From Thiotrichales bacterium (GTDB lineage: Bacteria; Pseudomonadota; Gammaproteobacteria; HK1): a DNA stretch of 64,000 nucleotides. The stretch is from contig JAPOSC010000051.1 of the NCBI GenBank assembly GCA_026709935.1, positions 123,110 to 187,109 on the forward strand, read 5' to 3'. The position numbers and the translations under genes are program-made. Shown piece after piece: positions 20,575 to 32,317 of the stretch (position 1 is the first letter of the stretch; each line of letters opens with the position of its first letter). The notes beneath the pieces are model-generated. The model did not search any database, was not told where the DNA came from, and saw only the letters and a list, made by a program, of their open reading frames with translations.

Positions 20575-21950
20575 TATCCCAGCAGCCGAGCGAGGTCATT
20601 GTAGAGTGCGAATCCCATCAGGCCGACGAGCAGGGCGATGCCCAGCCGTTGTCCCACCATGAGGGTTGTTTCCGACACCGGCCGTCCCCGGATGAATTCT
20701 ACCGCGTAATAGAACAGGTGTCCGCCGTCGAGCAGCGGGATGGGCAGCAGATTGAGGATCCCGAGGCTCACGCTGACGATTCCCAGGAACTCCAGAAAGC
20801 GCGAGAGTCCGCTTTGAGCAGACACACCAGCATACTCGGCGATGCCGATCGGTCCGCTCAGGTTGTCGAGCGACACCTCCAGCCGCACCATCTTCCAGAT
20901 CATGCGAAGCGTAAGCGCCGTGATCTCCCCGGTCTTCTCCGCTCCCTTCCAGAGCGCCGACCAGGGAGCGTAGCGCTCCGTGACGAAGTACCGATCGGCG
21001 ACGCCGCCCAGATCGCCCGGGTCGCCCACCCCGGCGCCGATCCGGCCGAACGGGACCCCGTCCGCCGCCTGCTCGACATCCGGGGTCAGCCGGATTGTCA
21101 CGGCGGCGCCGTCGCGCTCGACCACCACCGGGAAGGTCTCACCGGGGCGCTCGCGCACGATGCGCACCCAGTCCGACCAGCCCTCGACCTTGCGGCCGAC
21201 CGCTTCGAGCACCCGGTCACCGATCTGGAAACCATCCCGCTCGGCGGGCTGCCCGGACTCCAGCCGTCCGATGATGGCCGGGAGCAAGGGCCGGGCGGGT
21301 GCGAATCCGATCCGGTCGAAGAATTGTCCCCGGGTGAGGTCGTCGACGACGATCTCACCGAGGTCGATGACACGTTCCTGTCGCCGCTCGTCCGCATCGA
21401 CGACATCGACCTCGATCCTGCGATCAGCGAGGGAAGCGGCAATGATCGCCTGCGCCGCCGACTGCCACGATTCGACCTCCGCACCCTGCACCGAAGTCAG
21501 CTCGTCGCCGGGCCGGAATCCGGCCCGCTCGGCAGCGGAACCGGACATCGTACCGTCCACGATGGGGCGCAGTCCGTCGACGCCCACCATATACATGCAC
21601 GCGTACACCACAATGGCGAACAGGAAGTTGAACGCGGGCCCTGCGACGACGACCGCGACCCGGGTCGACAACGGCTTGCGGTTGAACGCCCGTTGCCGCT
21701 CGTGCGCCGCGACCTCTCCCTCCGACTCGTCGAGCATCTTCACGTAACCGCCGAGCGGAATCATCGCGATCACGTATTCGGTCTCACCCCCGCGCGGCCG
21801 GTGCGACCACAGCGCACGCCCGAATCCCACCGAGAAGGTGAGCACCTTGACCCCGAGCCGTCGCGCCACCCAGAAATGACCGAACTCGTGCACGGTCACG
21901 AGTACGCCCAGAGCCAGAATGAACGCGATGACCGAGTAGAGAATGTCCAT
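20571..21950 (-). CDS. rseP: RIP metalloprotease RseP (site-2 protease family)
   Basis: RseP cuts membrane-embedded anti-sigma factors and leftover signal peptides in the inner membrane. The 459-residue product has the zinc motif HEFGH (His21, Glu22, His25) in the first membrane helix, two central PDZ domains (the second including GQPAERDGFQIGD), and the C-terminal LLDGGH motif supplying the third ligand. The ATG at 21948-21950 is the family start; the frame stays open upstream inside dxr without resembling any known extension. Confidence 0.96.
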   Translation of the reverse strand: MDILYSVIAFILALGVLVTVHEFGHFWVARRLGVKVLTFSVGFGRALWSHRPRGGETEYVIAMIPLGGYVKMLDESEGEVAAHERQRAFNRKPLSTRVAVVVAGPAFNFLFAIVVYACMYMVGVDGLRPIVDGTMSGSAAERAGFRPGDELTSVQGAEVESWQSAAQAIIAASLADRRIEVDVVDADERRQERVIDLGEIVVDDLTRGQFFDRIGFAPARPLLPAIIGRLESGQPAERDGFQIGDRVLEAVGRKVEGWSDWVRIVRERPGETFPVVVERDGAAVTIRLTPDVEQAADGVPFGRIGAGVGDPGDLGGVADRYFVTERYAPWSALWKGAEKTGEITALTLRMIWKMVRLEVSLDNLSGPIGIAEYAGVSAQSGLSRFLEFLGIVSVSLGILNLLPIPLLDGGHLFYYAVEFIRGRPVSETTLMVGQRLGIALLVGLMGFALYNDLARLLGY

Positions 21951-21982
21951 GTCGCCTGCGAAGTCGATCGCGTTGCGGGCCT

Positions 21983-23167
21983 TCAGCTCCGGCTCGACGC
22001 CGCCGCGACGAATTCGGCCGCCCGCGCCCGCGCCGCGCCGTCCAGATCGAGGACATCGTCGAGCGTACGGGGCTCGTCCGCCGCGCATGCCAGCATGGTT
22101 TCCTCCACGACCCGGGCGATCGCGGTGAACCTCAGACGCTGATTGAGGAATGCGTCCACCGCGACCTCGTTCGCGGCGTTGAGCGCCGCCGGCGCCGAGC
22201 CGCCGGCTCGCACCGCCTCGAACCCGAGCCGGAGGCACGGAAACCGGCCGAAGTCGGGCGCCTCGAAGTCGAGGCGTGCAGTCTTCACCAAATCGAGCGG
22301 GGCGACCCCCGACTCCATGCGCTCGGGCCATGCGAGCGCATGTGCAATTGGCGTCCTCATGTCCGGGTTGCCGAGCTGCGCGAGCACGGATCCGTCCTCG
22401 TAATCGACCATCGAGTGAATCACGCTCTGCGGATGGACGACGACCTCCACCGCGTCGGGACCGGTGTCGAAGAGCCAGCAGGCCTCGATCACTTCCAGGC
22501 CCTTGTTCATCATCGTCGCCGAATCGACCGAGATCTTGCGCCCCATGGACCAGTTCGGATGAGCACACGCCTCGTCCGGGGTCACATCGTGCAGCGATTC
22601 GGGACTCCGGGCTCGAAAGGGACCGCCCGAGCCCGTCAGCAGGATGCGCCGCACTCCCCGTCCCGGGCCATGCGCATCTGCGCCCGGCATGCATTGGTAG
22701 ATCGCGTTGTGCTCGCTGTCGATGGGCAGGAGGTCCGCGCCGGCTTCACGTACCGCGTCCATGAACAGCCGGCCCGACATCACCAGCGCCTCCTTGTTCG
22801 CAAGCAGGACCCGTTTCCCCACCCGCGCGGCCGCGAGCGTCGGCACCAGGCCGGCTCCTCCCACGATCGCCGCCATGACGTAGTCCACTTCCGGGTGCGC
22901 CGCGACGTGCTGGAGTCCCGATGCGCCGGCCAGCACTTCCGTCTTCGGCTCCTCCGAGGAAAGCATCGCGGCGAGCCGCACCGCGGCAGAATCGTCCGAC
23001 ATGACCGCGAACTGCGGTCGCCACTGCCGACATTGTGCGGCCAGCCTGTCGACACTCGAATGTGCGGTCAGCGCGAAGATTTCGTAGCGCGAGCGGTTGC
23101 GGGACACCACGTCTAGGGTGCTGACTCCGATGGAGCCCGTCGAACCGCACACCGTCAACCGCTTCAT
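21983..23167 (-). CDS. dxr: 1-deoxy-D-xylulose 5-phosphate reductoisomerase
   Basis: Dxr (IspC) makes methylerythritol phosphate from DXP, the committed step of the MEP isoprenoid pathway that feeds UppS. The 394-residue protein has the NADPH-binding N-terminus [16 protein letters not shown], the metal-binding motif [11 protein letters not shown] (about 146-156), and the flexible-loop segment with [20 protein letters not shown]. It overlaps cdsA by 4 bases. Confidence 0.97.
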   Translation of the reverse strand: MKRLTVCGSTGSIGVSTLDVVSRNRSRYEIFALTAHSSVDRLAAQCRQWRPQFAVMSDDSAAVRLAAMLSSEEPKTEVLAGASGLQHVAAHPEVDYVMAAIVGGAGLVPTLAAARVGKRVLLANKEALVMSGRLFMDAVREAGADLLPIDSEHNAIYQCMPGADAHGPGRGVRRILLTGSGGPFRARSPESLHDVTPDEACAHPNWSMGRKISVDSATMMNKGLEVIEACWLFDTGPDAVEVVVHPQSVIHSMVDYEDGSVLAQLGNPDMRTPIAHALAWPERMESGVAPLDLVKTARLDFEAPDFGRFPCLRLGFEAVRAGGSAPAALNAANEVAVDAFLNQRLRFTAIARVVEETMLACAADEPRTLDDVLDLDGAARARAAEFVAAASSRS

Positions 23168-24018
23168 CGCACCGCTCCGAACAGGTCGAAACCGATGGCG
23201 AACGCGGGAGCCGCCGCGGTCAGGCTGTCGATACGATCGAGCACCCCTCCGTGACCCGGGAGGAGATTCCCGCTGTCTTTCACGCCGGATTTCCGCTTGA
23301 TCAGGCTTTCCACGAGGTCACCGAGCACCGACAGGGCACCGGCAACCAGACACACAAGTGCCAGTAACGTCACATGCGCCATCGGAAGATCCAGCCACAG
23401 CCCGGCGGCAATTCCAAGCACGACCACCGCCGCCAGTCCACCCGCAGCCCCTTCGACGGTCTTGCCCGGGCTCGTGCGCGCGGCGAGCCGGCGCACGCCG
23501 AACCTGCGTCCCGCGAAGTAGGCGCCGATGTCCGCCGCCCATACGACAAGGAGAATGAGCAGCACTCGCGACGGGCCGTCCTGGGCGGAACCGTGGACGT
23601 ACACCATCCCCGCCCAGGCCGGCACGATGACCATCCATCCAACGATGCCTCCGACAACCGCGCGGGTCGGAGTCGCAACGTCCCGGCCCTGCTCGAACCG
23701 GATCACCCACACCAGCGCGACGCACCACCATGCGAGCGAAATCGCGCACAGAACTCCGAGCCAGCCGACCCACTGCGCTCCGGCGAACCAGACCAACAGT
23801 ACCGACCCGGCGACGACCAGCGGAAACAAGTGCCTTGCGGGGTGCCCCGGCATCGTCATGCGAGCCCACTCGACACTCGCCGCAACCATAATGACTGCGA
23901 AGAGAAGCGCAACGCTTTCAGTCGGCAGGGCGAGGACTGCGGCCACCGCGACCGGCACCGCGACGAGTGCAGTGATCACGCGCCGGGGCAGCGAATCACC
24001 GTGGGCCGAGATGACCAT
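23164..24018 (-). CDS. cdsA: Phosphatidate cytidylyltransferase
   Basis: CdsA makes CDP-diacylglycerol, precursor of all phospholipids, in the inner membrane. The 284-residue protein has about seven or eight hydrophobic helices and the C-terminal family signature [19 protein letters not shown], then [13 protein letters not shown] (about 233-265). The ATG at 24016-24018 lies inside the end of uppS, an overlap of 23 bases. Confidence 0.95.
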   Translation of the reverse strand: MVISAHGDSLPRRVITALVAVPVAVAAVLALPTESVALLFAVIMVAASVEWARMTMPGHPARHLFPLVVAGSVLLVWFAGAQWVGWLGVLCAISLAWWCVALVWVIRFEQGRDVATPTRAVVGGIVGWMVIVPAWAGMVYVHGSAQDGPSRVLLILLVVWAADIGAYFAGRRFGVRRLAARTSPGKTVEGAAGGLAAVVVLGIAAGLWLDLPMAHVTLLALVCLVAGALSVLGDLVESLIKRKSGVKDSGNLLPGHGGVLDRIDSLTAAAPAFAIGFDLFGAVR

Positions 24019-24823
24019 TCATTCGGGTCTCGACGACCTGTTCGGAAGTGCGGCCGAAACGGCGCTGACGACCGGCGTAAGCGTCCAGCGCCGCGTCCAG
24101 CGCCCGAACATCGAAATCCGGCCACAGAGTTTCCGTGAAATAGAGCTCGGCATAGGCGAGATGCCAGATGAGGAAGTTGCTGACTCGCATCTCTCCGCCG
24201 GTACGGATGAACAGGTCGGGAGGCGGAAGCTCCGACAATGACAGGCGCTCCCCCAGCAACTCGGGGGTAATCGTGTCCGGGTCGAGCGATTCGTCGCGAA
24301 CCTCGCGTGCGATCGACCGACAAGCCTGCGTCACATCCCAGCGCCCGCCGTAGTTCATGGCGACGATCAGCCGCAAGCCGGTATTCTTGCGCGTGAGTTC
24401 CTCAGCCTGGCCGATCCGCTTGCGCAGCATGTCGTTGAGCGCCCCACGTTCGCCGACGACTTCCAGACGGACGTTGTTCTCGTGGAGCCGGCGAGCCTCC
24501 TGCTCCAGCGCATTTCTGAACAACCCCATGAGCCCTTCCACCTCGTCGCGGGGCCGCCGCCAGTTCTCGCTGGAGAACGCGAACAGCGTAAGGACTTCGA
24601 TTCCCCGCTCGCCGCAGGCTCCGACAACATCGCGCACGGCATCGACGCCGGCGCGATGTCCGGCGAAACGAGGCAACCGGCGGCGCCGCGCCCAACGCCC
24701 ACTCCCGTCCATGATGATTGCCACATGTCGAGGAAGGCTTTCCCTGTGCGAGCCTCCGCGTCGCTGATCGAGATACGGGACTTCCGCACTGGTGTCGATG
24801 TGCGGGAGAGGAGACGAATTCAT
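23996..24823 (-). CDS. uppS: Isoprenyl transferase (undecaprenyl diphosphate synthase)
   Basis: UppS condenses isopentenyl diphosphate units onto farnesyl diphosphate to make the C55 carrier lipid for peptidoglycan and LPS. The 275-residue product has the cis-prenyltransferase motifs: HVAIIMDG followed by SGRWA (Asp39), the FSSENWRRP motif, and the C-terminal [17 protein letters not shown]. One oddity: the near-invariant Asn of MDGNGRW (Asn28 in E. coli) is Ser41 here. It starts 6 bases after the frr stop. Identity is certain; the effect of the substitution is not known. Confidence 0.95.
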   Translation of the reverse strand: MNSSPLPHIDTSAEVPYLDQRRGGSHRESLPRHVAIIMDGSGRWARRRRLPRFAGHRAGVDAVRDVVGACGERGIEVLTLFAFSSENWRRPRDEVEGLMGLFRNALEQEARRLHENNVRLEVVGERGALNDMLRKRIGQAEELTRKNTGLRLIVAMNYGGRWDVTQACRSIAREVRDESLDPDTITPELLGERLSLSELPPPDLFIRTGGEMRVSNFLIWHLAYAELYFTETLWPDFDVRALDAALDAYAGRQRRFGRTSEQVVETRMNGHLGPR

Positions 24824-24829
24824 GCGCAG

Positions 24830-25387
24830 TCAGACTTCCATCAAATCGCGCTCTTTCTCTTCGAGCACCGAATCGATACTGGCGACATGGCGATCCGTCA
24901 GCTTCTGGATATCCGCTTCCGCACGCTTCTCCAGATCCTCCGGAATGTGCTCGTCCTTGATGAGCGCCTTGATCTGCTGGTTGGCGGATCGGCGAACATT
25001 GCGCACTGCGACTCGAGCCTGCTCGGCTTCCTGTCGGACGACGCGGGTCATCTCCCTGCGTCGCTCCTCGGTGAGCGGCGGTAACGGCACCCGGATGACA
25101 TCGCCGCCCGAGATCGGGTTGAGTCCCAGGTCCGAGCGCACGATTGCTTTTTCTATGTCGGGAGTAATCTTCTTCTCCCACGGAGAAATCGCGAGAGTGC
25201 GGGAATCCGACACGCTGATGCTCGCGACCTGATTCAGGGGAACATCGCTTCCGTAGTAACTCACCGTGACATGGTCGAGGAGGCTTGCGTGGGCCCGTCC
25301 GGTGCGCATCTTCCCGAACTCGTGCCGCAACGCTTCGACGCTCTTCGCCATTCGGGAGTCTGCGTCCTTCTTGATGTCGTCGATCAT
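24830..25387 (-). CDS. frr: Ribosome-recycling factor
   Basis: RRF splits post-termination ribosomes together with EF-G. The 185-residue product equals the E. coli length and starts [48 protein letters not shown] and [15 protein letters not shown] are conserved blocks. I chose the ATG at 25385-25387; the open frame extends 11 codons further upstream but the family starts here. Gene order pyrH-frr-uppS is standard. Confidence 0.97.
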   Translation of the reverse strand: MIDDIKKDADSRMAKSVEALRHEFGKMRTGRAHASLLDHVTVSYYGSDVPLNQVASISVSDSRTLAISPWEKKITPDIEKAIVRSDLGLNPISGGDVIRVPLPPLTEERRREMTRVVRQEAEQARVAVRNVRRSANQQIKALIKDEHIPEDLEKRAEADIQKLTDRHVASIDSVLEEKERDLMEV

Positions 25388-25419
25388 CGGCTTCACCAAG
25401 CCATCGGAAAGCCGGCTCA

Positions 25420-26196
25420 CTATACACCCGAATCCCCGCCGCCCGGTATGTTCTCTATCAGCGTACCTTCGTCCTCACCCATCACGGCCCGAACGAGCGC
25501 TCCGGGCTTGTCCATGTCGACCACCCGCAGCAGCATGTCGTTGTCCCGACACATGACGATCGCCGTCGCATCCATCACGGACAGCTTCCGCTGCAGTACC
25601 TGATCGTAGTCGAGCCGCGAGAACCGCCGAGCGGTGGGGTCGGACAGCGGATCAGCCGAATACACGCCATCCACCTTGGTCGCCTTGATCATCAGGTCGG
25701 CCTCGACCTCCACGGCCCGGAGGCTGGCTGCGGTGTCGGTGGTGAAAAACGGGTTTCCCGTTCCCGCCGCGAAGATCACCACCCGGCCTTTCTCCAGATG
25801 CCGCATCGCACGGCGGCGCAGATAGGGTTCGCACAGCTCGTTGACGCGAATCGCGGACATCACCCTCGCGATGAAACCGCTTCGTTCGAGCACGTCCTGC
25901 AACGCGAGCGCATTGACCACCGTCGCAAGCATGCCTATGTGATCGGCGGTGACCCTCTCCATCCCGCCCTTCACGAGCCTGGTCCCCCGGAACATGTTTC
26001 CCGCTCCGATGACCAGAGCGACCTCGACGCCCATCGCCCGGAGCTCGCCCACGCCGCACGCCACCGTGCGCAGCGCCTGGGGATCGAGTCCGAAGCGCTC
26101 CTCTCCCATCAGCGCCTCGCCGCTGAGCTTCAGAAGAACACGCCGATAGACAACTCTGGACGCGGAGGCACTATCCGCGTCACGGGATGCGGCCAT
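25420..26196 (-). CDS. pyrH: Uridylate kinase
   Basis: UMP kinase phosphorylates UMP to UDP in pyrimidine synthesis. The 258-residue amino-acid-kinase-fold protein has [12 protein letters not shown] near the N-terminus, [10 protein letters not shown], and the C-terminal [12 protein letters not shown] block. About 15 extra N-terminal residues precede the usual start, so a later start is possible, although the ATG at 26194-26196 overlaps the tsf stop as ATGA. Confidence 0.96.
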   Translation of the reverse strand: MAASRDADSASASRVVYRRVLLKLSGEALMGEERFGLDPQALRTVACGVGELRAMGVEVALVIGAGNMFRGTRLVKGGMERVTADHIGMLATVVNALALQDVLERSGFIARVMSAIRVNELCEPYLRRRAMRHLEKGRVVIFAAGTGNPFFTTDTAASLRAVEVEADLMIKATKVDGVYSADPLSDPTARRFSRLDYDQVLQRKLSVMDATAIVMCRDNDMLLRVVDMDKPGALVRAVMGEDEGTLIENIPGGGDSGV

Positions 26197-27083
26197 CAGT
26201 GGCCGCGCGCCTGAGCCAGCACTTCCTCGGCAAAGTTCTCGGTCTTCCTCTCGATCCCCTCGCCGACCTCGAAACGCTCGAATCGAAGCACGGCGGCGCC
26301 CGAAGCACGGAGATGCTCCTTGACGGTCCGGTCGGGATCCTTGACGAACGGCTGACCGAGAAGGGTGACCTCCTTGAGAAATTTCGCGATTCGCCCGGCC
26401 AGCATCTTCGCCTGGATTTCCGCTGGCTTTCCACTCTCGGCGACCTGTGTTTCGAGGATTTCATGCTCCCTCGCGAGCATGTCTTTCGGCATGTCCGCCT
26501 CTGCGACCGCGACCGGTCGACTCGCCGCGACATGCATCGCGATGTCTTTCGCGACAACCTCGTCCGCACCCTCCAAATCGACGACAACGCCGATTCGTTT
26601 GCCATGCAGGTACACGCCGAGCCGCCCCCCCCGCGAATCGATGGTGGCGAAGCGCCGGATGCTGATGTTCTCACCGGTTCGTGCGATGAGACTGCGCCGC
26701 TCCTCCTCGATGCTCGGTCCTCCCGCACCATCAAGGGGTGTCTCGGCCAGCCCGTCGAGATCGGCCGGGGCCGCCGCGAGCGCGCGAGCGCAGACCGCCT
26801 CCACGAAAACGCCAAACTCGGCTTCCTTCGCCACAAAGTCCGTCTCGCAGTTGATCTCGACCATGGCCGCACGCGTTCCCGCGTCGTCCATCCTGATCGC
26901 GACCACCCCTTCCGCCGTGATCCTGCCCGCCTTCTTGTCAGCCTTAGCCTGACCGGACAGGCGCATGATTCCAACCGCCTTCTCCAGGTCCCCTTCCGCC
27001 TCGGTCAGCGCCCGCTTGCAGTCCATCATGCCCGCTCCGGTACGTTCGCGGAGTTCCTTTACCATCGCCGCCGTAATCTGCAT
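26196..27083 (-). CDS. tsf: Elongation factor Ts
   Basis: EF-Ts exchanges GDP for GTP on EF-Tu. The 295-residue product begins [21 protein letters not shown], has the core contact motif [13 protein letters not shown] (about 81-93), and matches the usual length. The ATG at 27081-27083 is 40 bases after the rpsB stop; no attenuator hairpin was identified in that gap. Co-transcription with rpsB is expected. Confidence 0.97.
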   Translation of the reverse strand: MQITAAMVKELRERTGAGMMDCKRALTEAEGDLEKAVGIMRLSGQAKADKKAGRITAEGVVAIRMDDAGTRAAMVEINCETDFVAKEAEFGVFVEAVCARALAAAPADLDGLAETPLDGAGGPSIEEERRSLIARTGENISIRRFATIDSRGGRLGVYLHGKRIGVVVDLEGADEVVAKDIAMHVAASRPVAVAEADMPKDMLAREHEILETQVAESGKPAEIQAKMLAGRIAKFLKEVTLLGQPFVKDPDRTVKEHLRASGAAVLRFERFEVGEGIERKTENFAEEVLAQARGH

Positions 27084-27123
27084 CGATCCGCTGCCCCTCT
27101 CTCGATTCGAGTCCGTGTCGCGT

Positions 27124-28146
27124 TCAGCCCTGCGCCGACTCGCCATCGGCGGCTACTTCGCCGGCGATCGCCGCAGCTTCGGCGCCGGCAGCGGTTCCGT
27201 CATCGGTCCCCACGACTTCGTCGCCGGCAGCGGTTCCGCCGCCGACCCCCACGGCTTCGTCACTATCACCGCCGCCACCGTCGCCACCATGGCCCGCGGC
27301 ATCCGCCTCATCGGCCAGCGGCCCGCTGGACACACTCTTCTGCGTGGCGGCTACCGTTTTCTTCCTGACCGGGACCTTCTTCCTTCTGTTCGCCCGGCCC
27401 GTGACCGCCGACTCGTCATCCGTTCCCTTTCCGGAGCCAACCGCCGCGGCTACTTCGAGCTGTGCCGACTCCCGGCCTTCGAGAACCGCGGTCGCGGCTC
27501 CGGAGACGTAGAGCTCGATCGAACGTATCGCGTCGTCATTCCCGGGAATGATGTAGTCGACGCCGTCAGGAGCGTTGTTCGTGTCCACGACCGCGACGAC
27601 CGGAATGCCCAGCGTCACCGCTTCGGCCACCGCGATTTTCTCGTAACCCACGTCGACGATGAACAGCACATCGGGGATGCCATCCATGTCCTTGATTCCA
27701 CCCAGACCACGCTCGAGCTTCGCGAGCTCCCGCTGAAGCGAGAGCCCCTCCTTCTTGCTCACCCGATCGAGGCCACCTTCCTCGATGAGCGCCTCAAGCT
27801 CCTTCAGCCGCTTGATCGACTGCTTGACGGTGCGGTAGTTGGTCAGCATGCCGCCAAGCCAGCGACGGTTGACGTACGGCATGCCGCAGCGCTGCGCCTC
27901 GAGCGCGATGCGCTCCTGAGCCGCCCGCTTGGTGCCGACGAACAAGATGGTGCCGCCGCTCGCGGCCATGCGGCCGAGAAAGTTCAGCGCGTCGTTGTAC
28001 AGGGGGAGTGATTTCTCGAGATCGATGATGTGAATCTTGTTGCGCTCTCCGAAGATGTAGGGACGCATCTTCGGGTTCCAGAATCGCGTCTGGTGACCGA
28101 AATGAACACCGGCCTCCAGCATGTCGCGCATGGACACTGCGGTCAT
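27124..28146 (-). CDS. rpsB: 30S ribosomal protein S2 with a long low-complexity C-terminal tail
   Basis: S2 binds the 30S subunit late in assembly. Residues 1-232 are a normal S2 ([20 protein letters not shown], then [18 protein letters not shown], then [18 protein letters not shown]). The product is 340 residues against 241 in E. coli: from about 237 on there is a basic patch ([13 protein letters not shown], 251-263) and then an acidic Gly/Ala/Asp-rich tail to 340. Part of the tail comes from a 39-bp tandem duplication. The ATG at 28144-28146 matches the family; the frame stays open 26 codons upstream, past a plausible promoter leader. Confidence 0.96.
   Translation of the reverse strand: MTAVSMRDMLEAGVHFGHQTRFWNPKMRPYIFGERNKIHIIDLEKSLPLYNDALNFLGRMAASGGTILFVGTKRAAQERIALEAQRCGMPYVNRRWLGGMLTNYRTVKQSIKRLKELEALIEEGGLDRVSKKEGLSLQRELAKLERGLGGIKDMDGIPDVLFIVDVGYEKIAVAEAVTLGIPVVAVVDTNNAPDGVDYIIPGNDDAIRSIELYVSGAATAVLEGRESAQLEVAAAVGSGKGTDDESAVTGRANRRKKVPVRKKTVAATQKSVSSGPLADEADAAGHGGDGGGGDSDEAVGVGGGTAAGDEVVGTDDGTAAGAEAAAIAGEVAADGESAQG
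27184..27261. repeat. 39-bp tandem duplication inside the rpsB tail
   Basis: Two adjacent 39-base units, 27184-27222 and 27223-27261, both starting GCCGGCAGCGGTTCCG and ending in a CTTCGTC block. They differ at a handful of positions and stay in frame, encoding two similar Gly/Ala/Asp-rich blocks of the S2 tail. This suggests the tail grew partly by in-frame duplication. Confidence 0.8.
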
Positions 28147-28287
28147 GGTACCTGCCTCGGTTTGGGTTGGGCCTCCATGCACCCCGTGGCGTCTACCGCG
28201 GATTCCAGATGGAGTCCTCGGCACCCGGACGCACGTGTCGGTGCATGTGTGGGATGCCCGGGCCGCGTTGCCTCCCGGGGGGCGCGC

Positions 28288-28316
28288 TTTATATCATAGG
28301 GATGTGGTAGCAACAA
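28288..28316 (-). promoter_or_regulatory. Candidate sigma-70 promoter for rpsB-tsf
   Basis: On the minus strand TTGTTG (28316-28311) and TATAAA (28293-28288) are separated by 17 bases, a good sigma-70 arrangement in a region otherwise very GC-rich. Transcription would start near 28281, leaving a leader of about 135 bases before the rpsB start. In other Gammaproteobacteria the rpsB leader is a site of feedback control by S2; no specific structure was confirmed here. Confidence 0.6.
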
Positions 28317-28433
28317 TTTCTCCGGCGGCGTCCTTTCGACATGCGATTCGGCATTGCATCATCCGCGCGTGAACACTTGGCGGGCCGGGCGAGAAGGGCC
28401 CTGGCGCGCCAGGGCGTACCGAGCATCAGAATC

Positions 28434-29189
28434 ATGCCGAAGTCGCCCGAGGACATCGGGAAGATGCGAATCGCCGGCCGTCTTGCGGCCGAAGTACTCG
28501 ATCTCGCAAGCGCGCATCTCGAACCCGGCATGACGACCGCCGAGCTCGACGCCCTGTGCCATGATCACATCGTCAACGTCCAGAAGGCGATCCCCGCACC
28601 CCTCGACTACCACGGGTTCCCGAAATCGATCTGCACCTCGGTCAACCATCAGGTCTGCCACGGCATCCCCAACGAGAAACGGCTCAAGAACGGCGACATC
28701 GTCAACGTGGACGTCACCGTGATCAAGGACGGGTTTCACGGCGATACCAGCCGCATGCTGTTCGTCGGGGAACCGTCCGTCGCGGCCCGCCGGCTGTGCC
28801 GCGTTGCTCGCGAAGCGATGTGGGTCGGAATCGAGATGGTGCGCCCCGGAGTCCATCTCGGAAACATCGGTCATGCGATTCAGCGCCACGCCGAACGGCA
28901 CGGCTACTCGGTGGTGCGCGAGTACTGCGGCCATGGCATTGGCCGCAACTTCCACGAGGAGCCCCAGGTACTGCACTACGGGACACCGGGCACCCGCGAG
29001 AGGCTCGAAGAGGGATGGACGTTCACGATCGAACCGATGGTGAACGCGGGGCGTCAGCATGTAAAACTGCTGAAGGATGGCTGGACCGTGGTGACGAAGG
29101 ACCGCAGCCTGTCCGCCCAGTGGGAACACACCCTGGCGGTCACCGCCTCCGGCGTGGAGATACTGACGCTGTCGCCGGACCCGGCGTGA
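28434..29189 (+). CDS. map: Methionine aminopeptidase, type I
   Basis: Map removes the N-terminal methionine from nascent proteins. The 251-residue enzyme shows all five metal ligands: Asp93 (VNVDVTV), Asp104 (HGDTSRM), His167 (CGHGIGR), Glu200 (FTIEPM) and Glu231 (WEHT). The ATG at 28434 (MPKSPEDIGKM) fits the family; an in-frame ATG at 28341 would add 31 residues with no counterpart. It is divergent from rpsB, as in E. coli, and the two share a 287-bp control region. Confidence 0.96.
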   Translation: MPKSPEDIGKMRIAGRLAAEVLDLASAHLEPGMTTAELDALCHDHIVNVQKAIPAPLDYHGFPKSICTSVNHQVCHGIPNEKRLKNGDIVNVDVTVIKDGFHGDTSRMLFVGEPSVAARRLCRVAREAMWVGIEMVRPGVHLGNIGHAIQRHAERHGYSVVREYCGHGIGRNFHEEPQVLHYGTPGTRERLEEGWTFTIEPMVNAGRQHVKLLKDGWTVVTKDRSLSAQWEHTLAVTASGVEILTLSPDPA

Positions 29190-29263
29190 CGACCCGCGTG
29201 CGGTGACCGTGCCGGCAACGCAGCGCCGGCGGTGCGGCGCTGGCGTCCCTACCCATCGAACCG

Positions 29264-29269
29264 TACAAT
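29264..29269 (+). promoter_or_regulatory. Candidate -10 element for ssrA
   Basis: TACAAT lies 17 bases before the first base of mature tmRNA and is the only good -10 match in the GC-rich gap after map. A -35 hexamer at the right distance is poor (TGGCGT near 29241). This is a proposal from position and sequence only. Confidence 0.4.
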
Positions 29270-29286
29270 GGCACCGCCACGCAACG

Positions 29287-30765
<1,479 letters not shown>

Positions 30766-30829
30766 TTGCCACCTTCCGGTGATGATGAAACACTTGCCCT
30801 GTTATCCCCACCGGACCCTTGGGTGCGCC

Positions 30830-31318
30830 ATGATCGACAAAGACGGTTTCAGGCCCAATGTGGGGATTATCGTGCACAACGACGCGGGTCGTGTGCTGTG
30901 GGCGCGCCGCGTCGGACAGGATGCCTGGCAGTTCCCACAGGGCGGCATCAAGGCGCATGAATCACCCGTGGACGCGCTGTACCGGGAGTTGCAGGAAGAA
31001 CTCGGCCTGTCTCCGACCCATGTGGAGCTCATCGGCCAGACCCGCGACTGGCTGCGTTACCGGCTTCCCCAGCGTTTCATACGACGCAGGCCCGGCATCG
31101 TATGCATCGGACAGAAGCAACGATGGTTTCTTCTGCGTCTGCTCGGCGACGAAGAGGACGTGCAGGTGGACGCAAGCGAGCGACCTGAATTCGACCACTG
31201 GAAGTGGGTGAATTACTGGCATCCGGCACGCGAAGTCGTGTTCTTCAAGCGCGGAGTGTACAGACGTGCGCTGAAGGAGCTCGCTCCGCTTCTCTATCGC
31301 GGACTGGACGGCGACTGA
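30830..31318 (+). CDS. rppH: RNA pyrophosphohydrolase (Nudix)
   Basis: RppH removes pyrophosphate from the 5' end of mRNAs and so triggers decay. The 162-residue product starts [15 protein letters not shown], the family N-terminus, and contains a perfect Nudix box at about 37-59 (GGIKAHESP, then RELQEELGL) and a C-terminal [13 protein letters not shown]. It lies 64 bases after adk on the same strand. Confidence 0.95.
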   Translation: MIDKDGFRPNVGIIVHNDAGRVLWARRVGQDAWQFPQGGIKAHESPVDALYRELQEELGLSPTHVELIGQTRDWLRYRLPQRFIRRRPGIVCIGQKQRWFLLRLLGDEEDVQVDASERPEFDHWKWVNYWHPAREVVFFKRGVYRRALKELAPLLYRGLDGD

Positions 31319-31375
31319 AAGACGCCCGATGCCCGCCACCGATTTTTCAACATGCCGCCATCTCCGGAACGGAGA

Positions 31376-32317
31376 TCAGGGCAGATACCGAAGCGGATCG
31401 ACCGGCTTTCCGTCGCGCCGGATCTCGAAATGCAGCATGGTGCGTCCCTTGCCGGAACGTCCCATATCGGCGATGTGCTGACCACCCTTCACTTCAGCCC
31501 CTTCACCCACGTGCAGTCGTTCGTTGTGAGCGTAGGCGCTCAGAATCCGGTTGTCATGCTTCACTATCACCAGCTTCCCGTATCCGATGAGTCCGCTGCC
31601 CGCGTAGACGACCCGCCCTGGCGCCGCCGCACGAACGGGCTGCCCGAACGTGCCGCCGATGTCGATTCCCTTGTTGCCGCCTCGCCCGAATGTCGAGATC
31701 GTCTTGCCCCTGGTCGGCCGCATCCAGCGTACGCCCGCCACCGATCGCGCCGCAGACGAAGATGACGCCGCCAACTTGGCCGCCGTCTGCGCAGTGGGCG
31801 GTTTCGGAGGCGTTGCCAGCGGCTTCGGGGGCTGTTCGACGGTCGCACTGGCCGGCCCGGTCGACAGAGGTGGCGGCAGCGACACCACCGCCGGCTCGCT
31901 GGCTGTTCCGGTTCCCCGGATCGATACCTCGTTCGACCCGCCTGGCTCGCTTGCGGCAGCCCCCGCCGGCTCCGTCGCCGCAGTGTCCTCCGATCCCGGG
32001 ACGAGGAGGCGCTGCCCGGGGAAGATGGTGTAGGGCTCGCGAATCGAGTTCGCTCTGGCCAACGTACGGTGATCGACACCGAAGCGCCATGCGATCGAGT
32101 AGAGCGTATCGCCCTTGCCAACCACGTGCTCGCGATCACGTCCCGGCACCACGAGCTCCGTCGGAGCGCGCACCGGCGCCACGACGCTGCCGCCGCCACA
32201 CCCCGCAACGAACACCGCCGGGCCAAGAACCAGAACCGATCCGGTGACCCTTCGCGCCAGAGCGCCGATACGGCCCGCAGCATGCGTAACGCGGCGCTTC
32301 ATGCAGCCGGCCCTCAT
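31376..32317 (-). CDS. nlpD: NlpD-like lipoprotein: LysM plus degenerate LytM/M23 domain
   Basis: NlpD is an outer membrane lipoprotein that activates amidases during cell separation. The 313-residue precursor has a lipobox VAGC (Cys40), a LysM domain at about 63-107 (HVVGKGDTLYSIAWRFGVD), a Pro/Ala/Ser-rich linker, and a C-terminal LytM domain at about 205-310. The zinc ligands are not kept (NKGIDIGG and LHFEIR where active M23 enzymes have His), as in NlpD/EnvC activators. The ATG at 32315-32317 overlaps the pcm stop as ATGA; an ATG at 32302 is also possible. Order pcm-nlpD is standard, but rpoS does not follow: rppH converges on it. Confidence 0.9.
   Translation of the reverse strand: MRAGCMKRRVTHAAGRIGALARRVTGSVLVLGPAVFVAGCGGGSVVAPVRAPTELVVPGRDREHVVGKGDTLYSIAWRFGVDHRTLARANSIREPYTIFPGQRLLVPGSEDTAATEPAGAAASEPGGSNEVSIRGTGTASEPAVVSLPPPLSTGPASATVEQPPKPLATPPKPPTAQTAAKLAASSSSAARSVAGVRWMRPTRGKTISTFGRGGNKGIDIGGTFGQPVRAAAPGRVVYAGSGLIGYGKLVIVKHDNRILSAYAHNERLHVGEGAEVKGGQHIADMGRSGKGRTMLHFEIRRDGKPVDPLRYLP

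Noticed and set aside
30802..30810. TTATCCCCA before rppH as a DnaA box.
   Set aside because: A single site, two mismatches from a good box in a GC-rich gap, with no partner site or AT-rich block.
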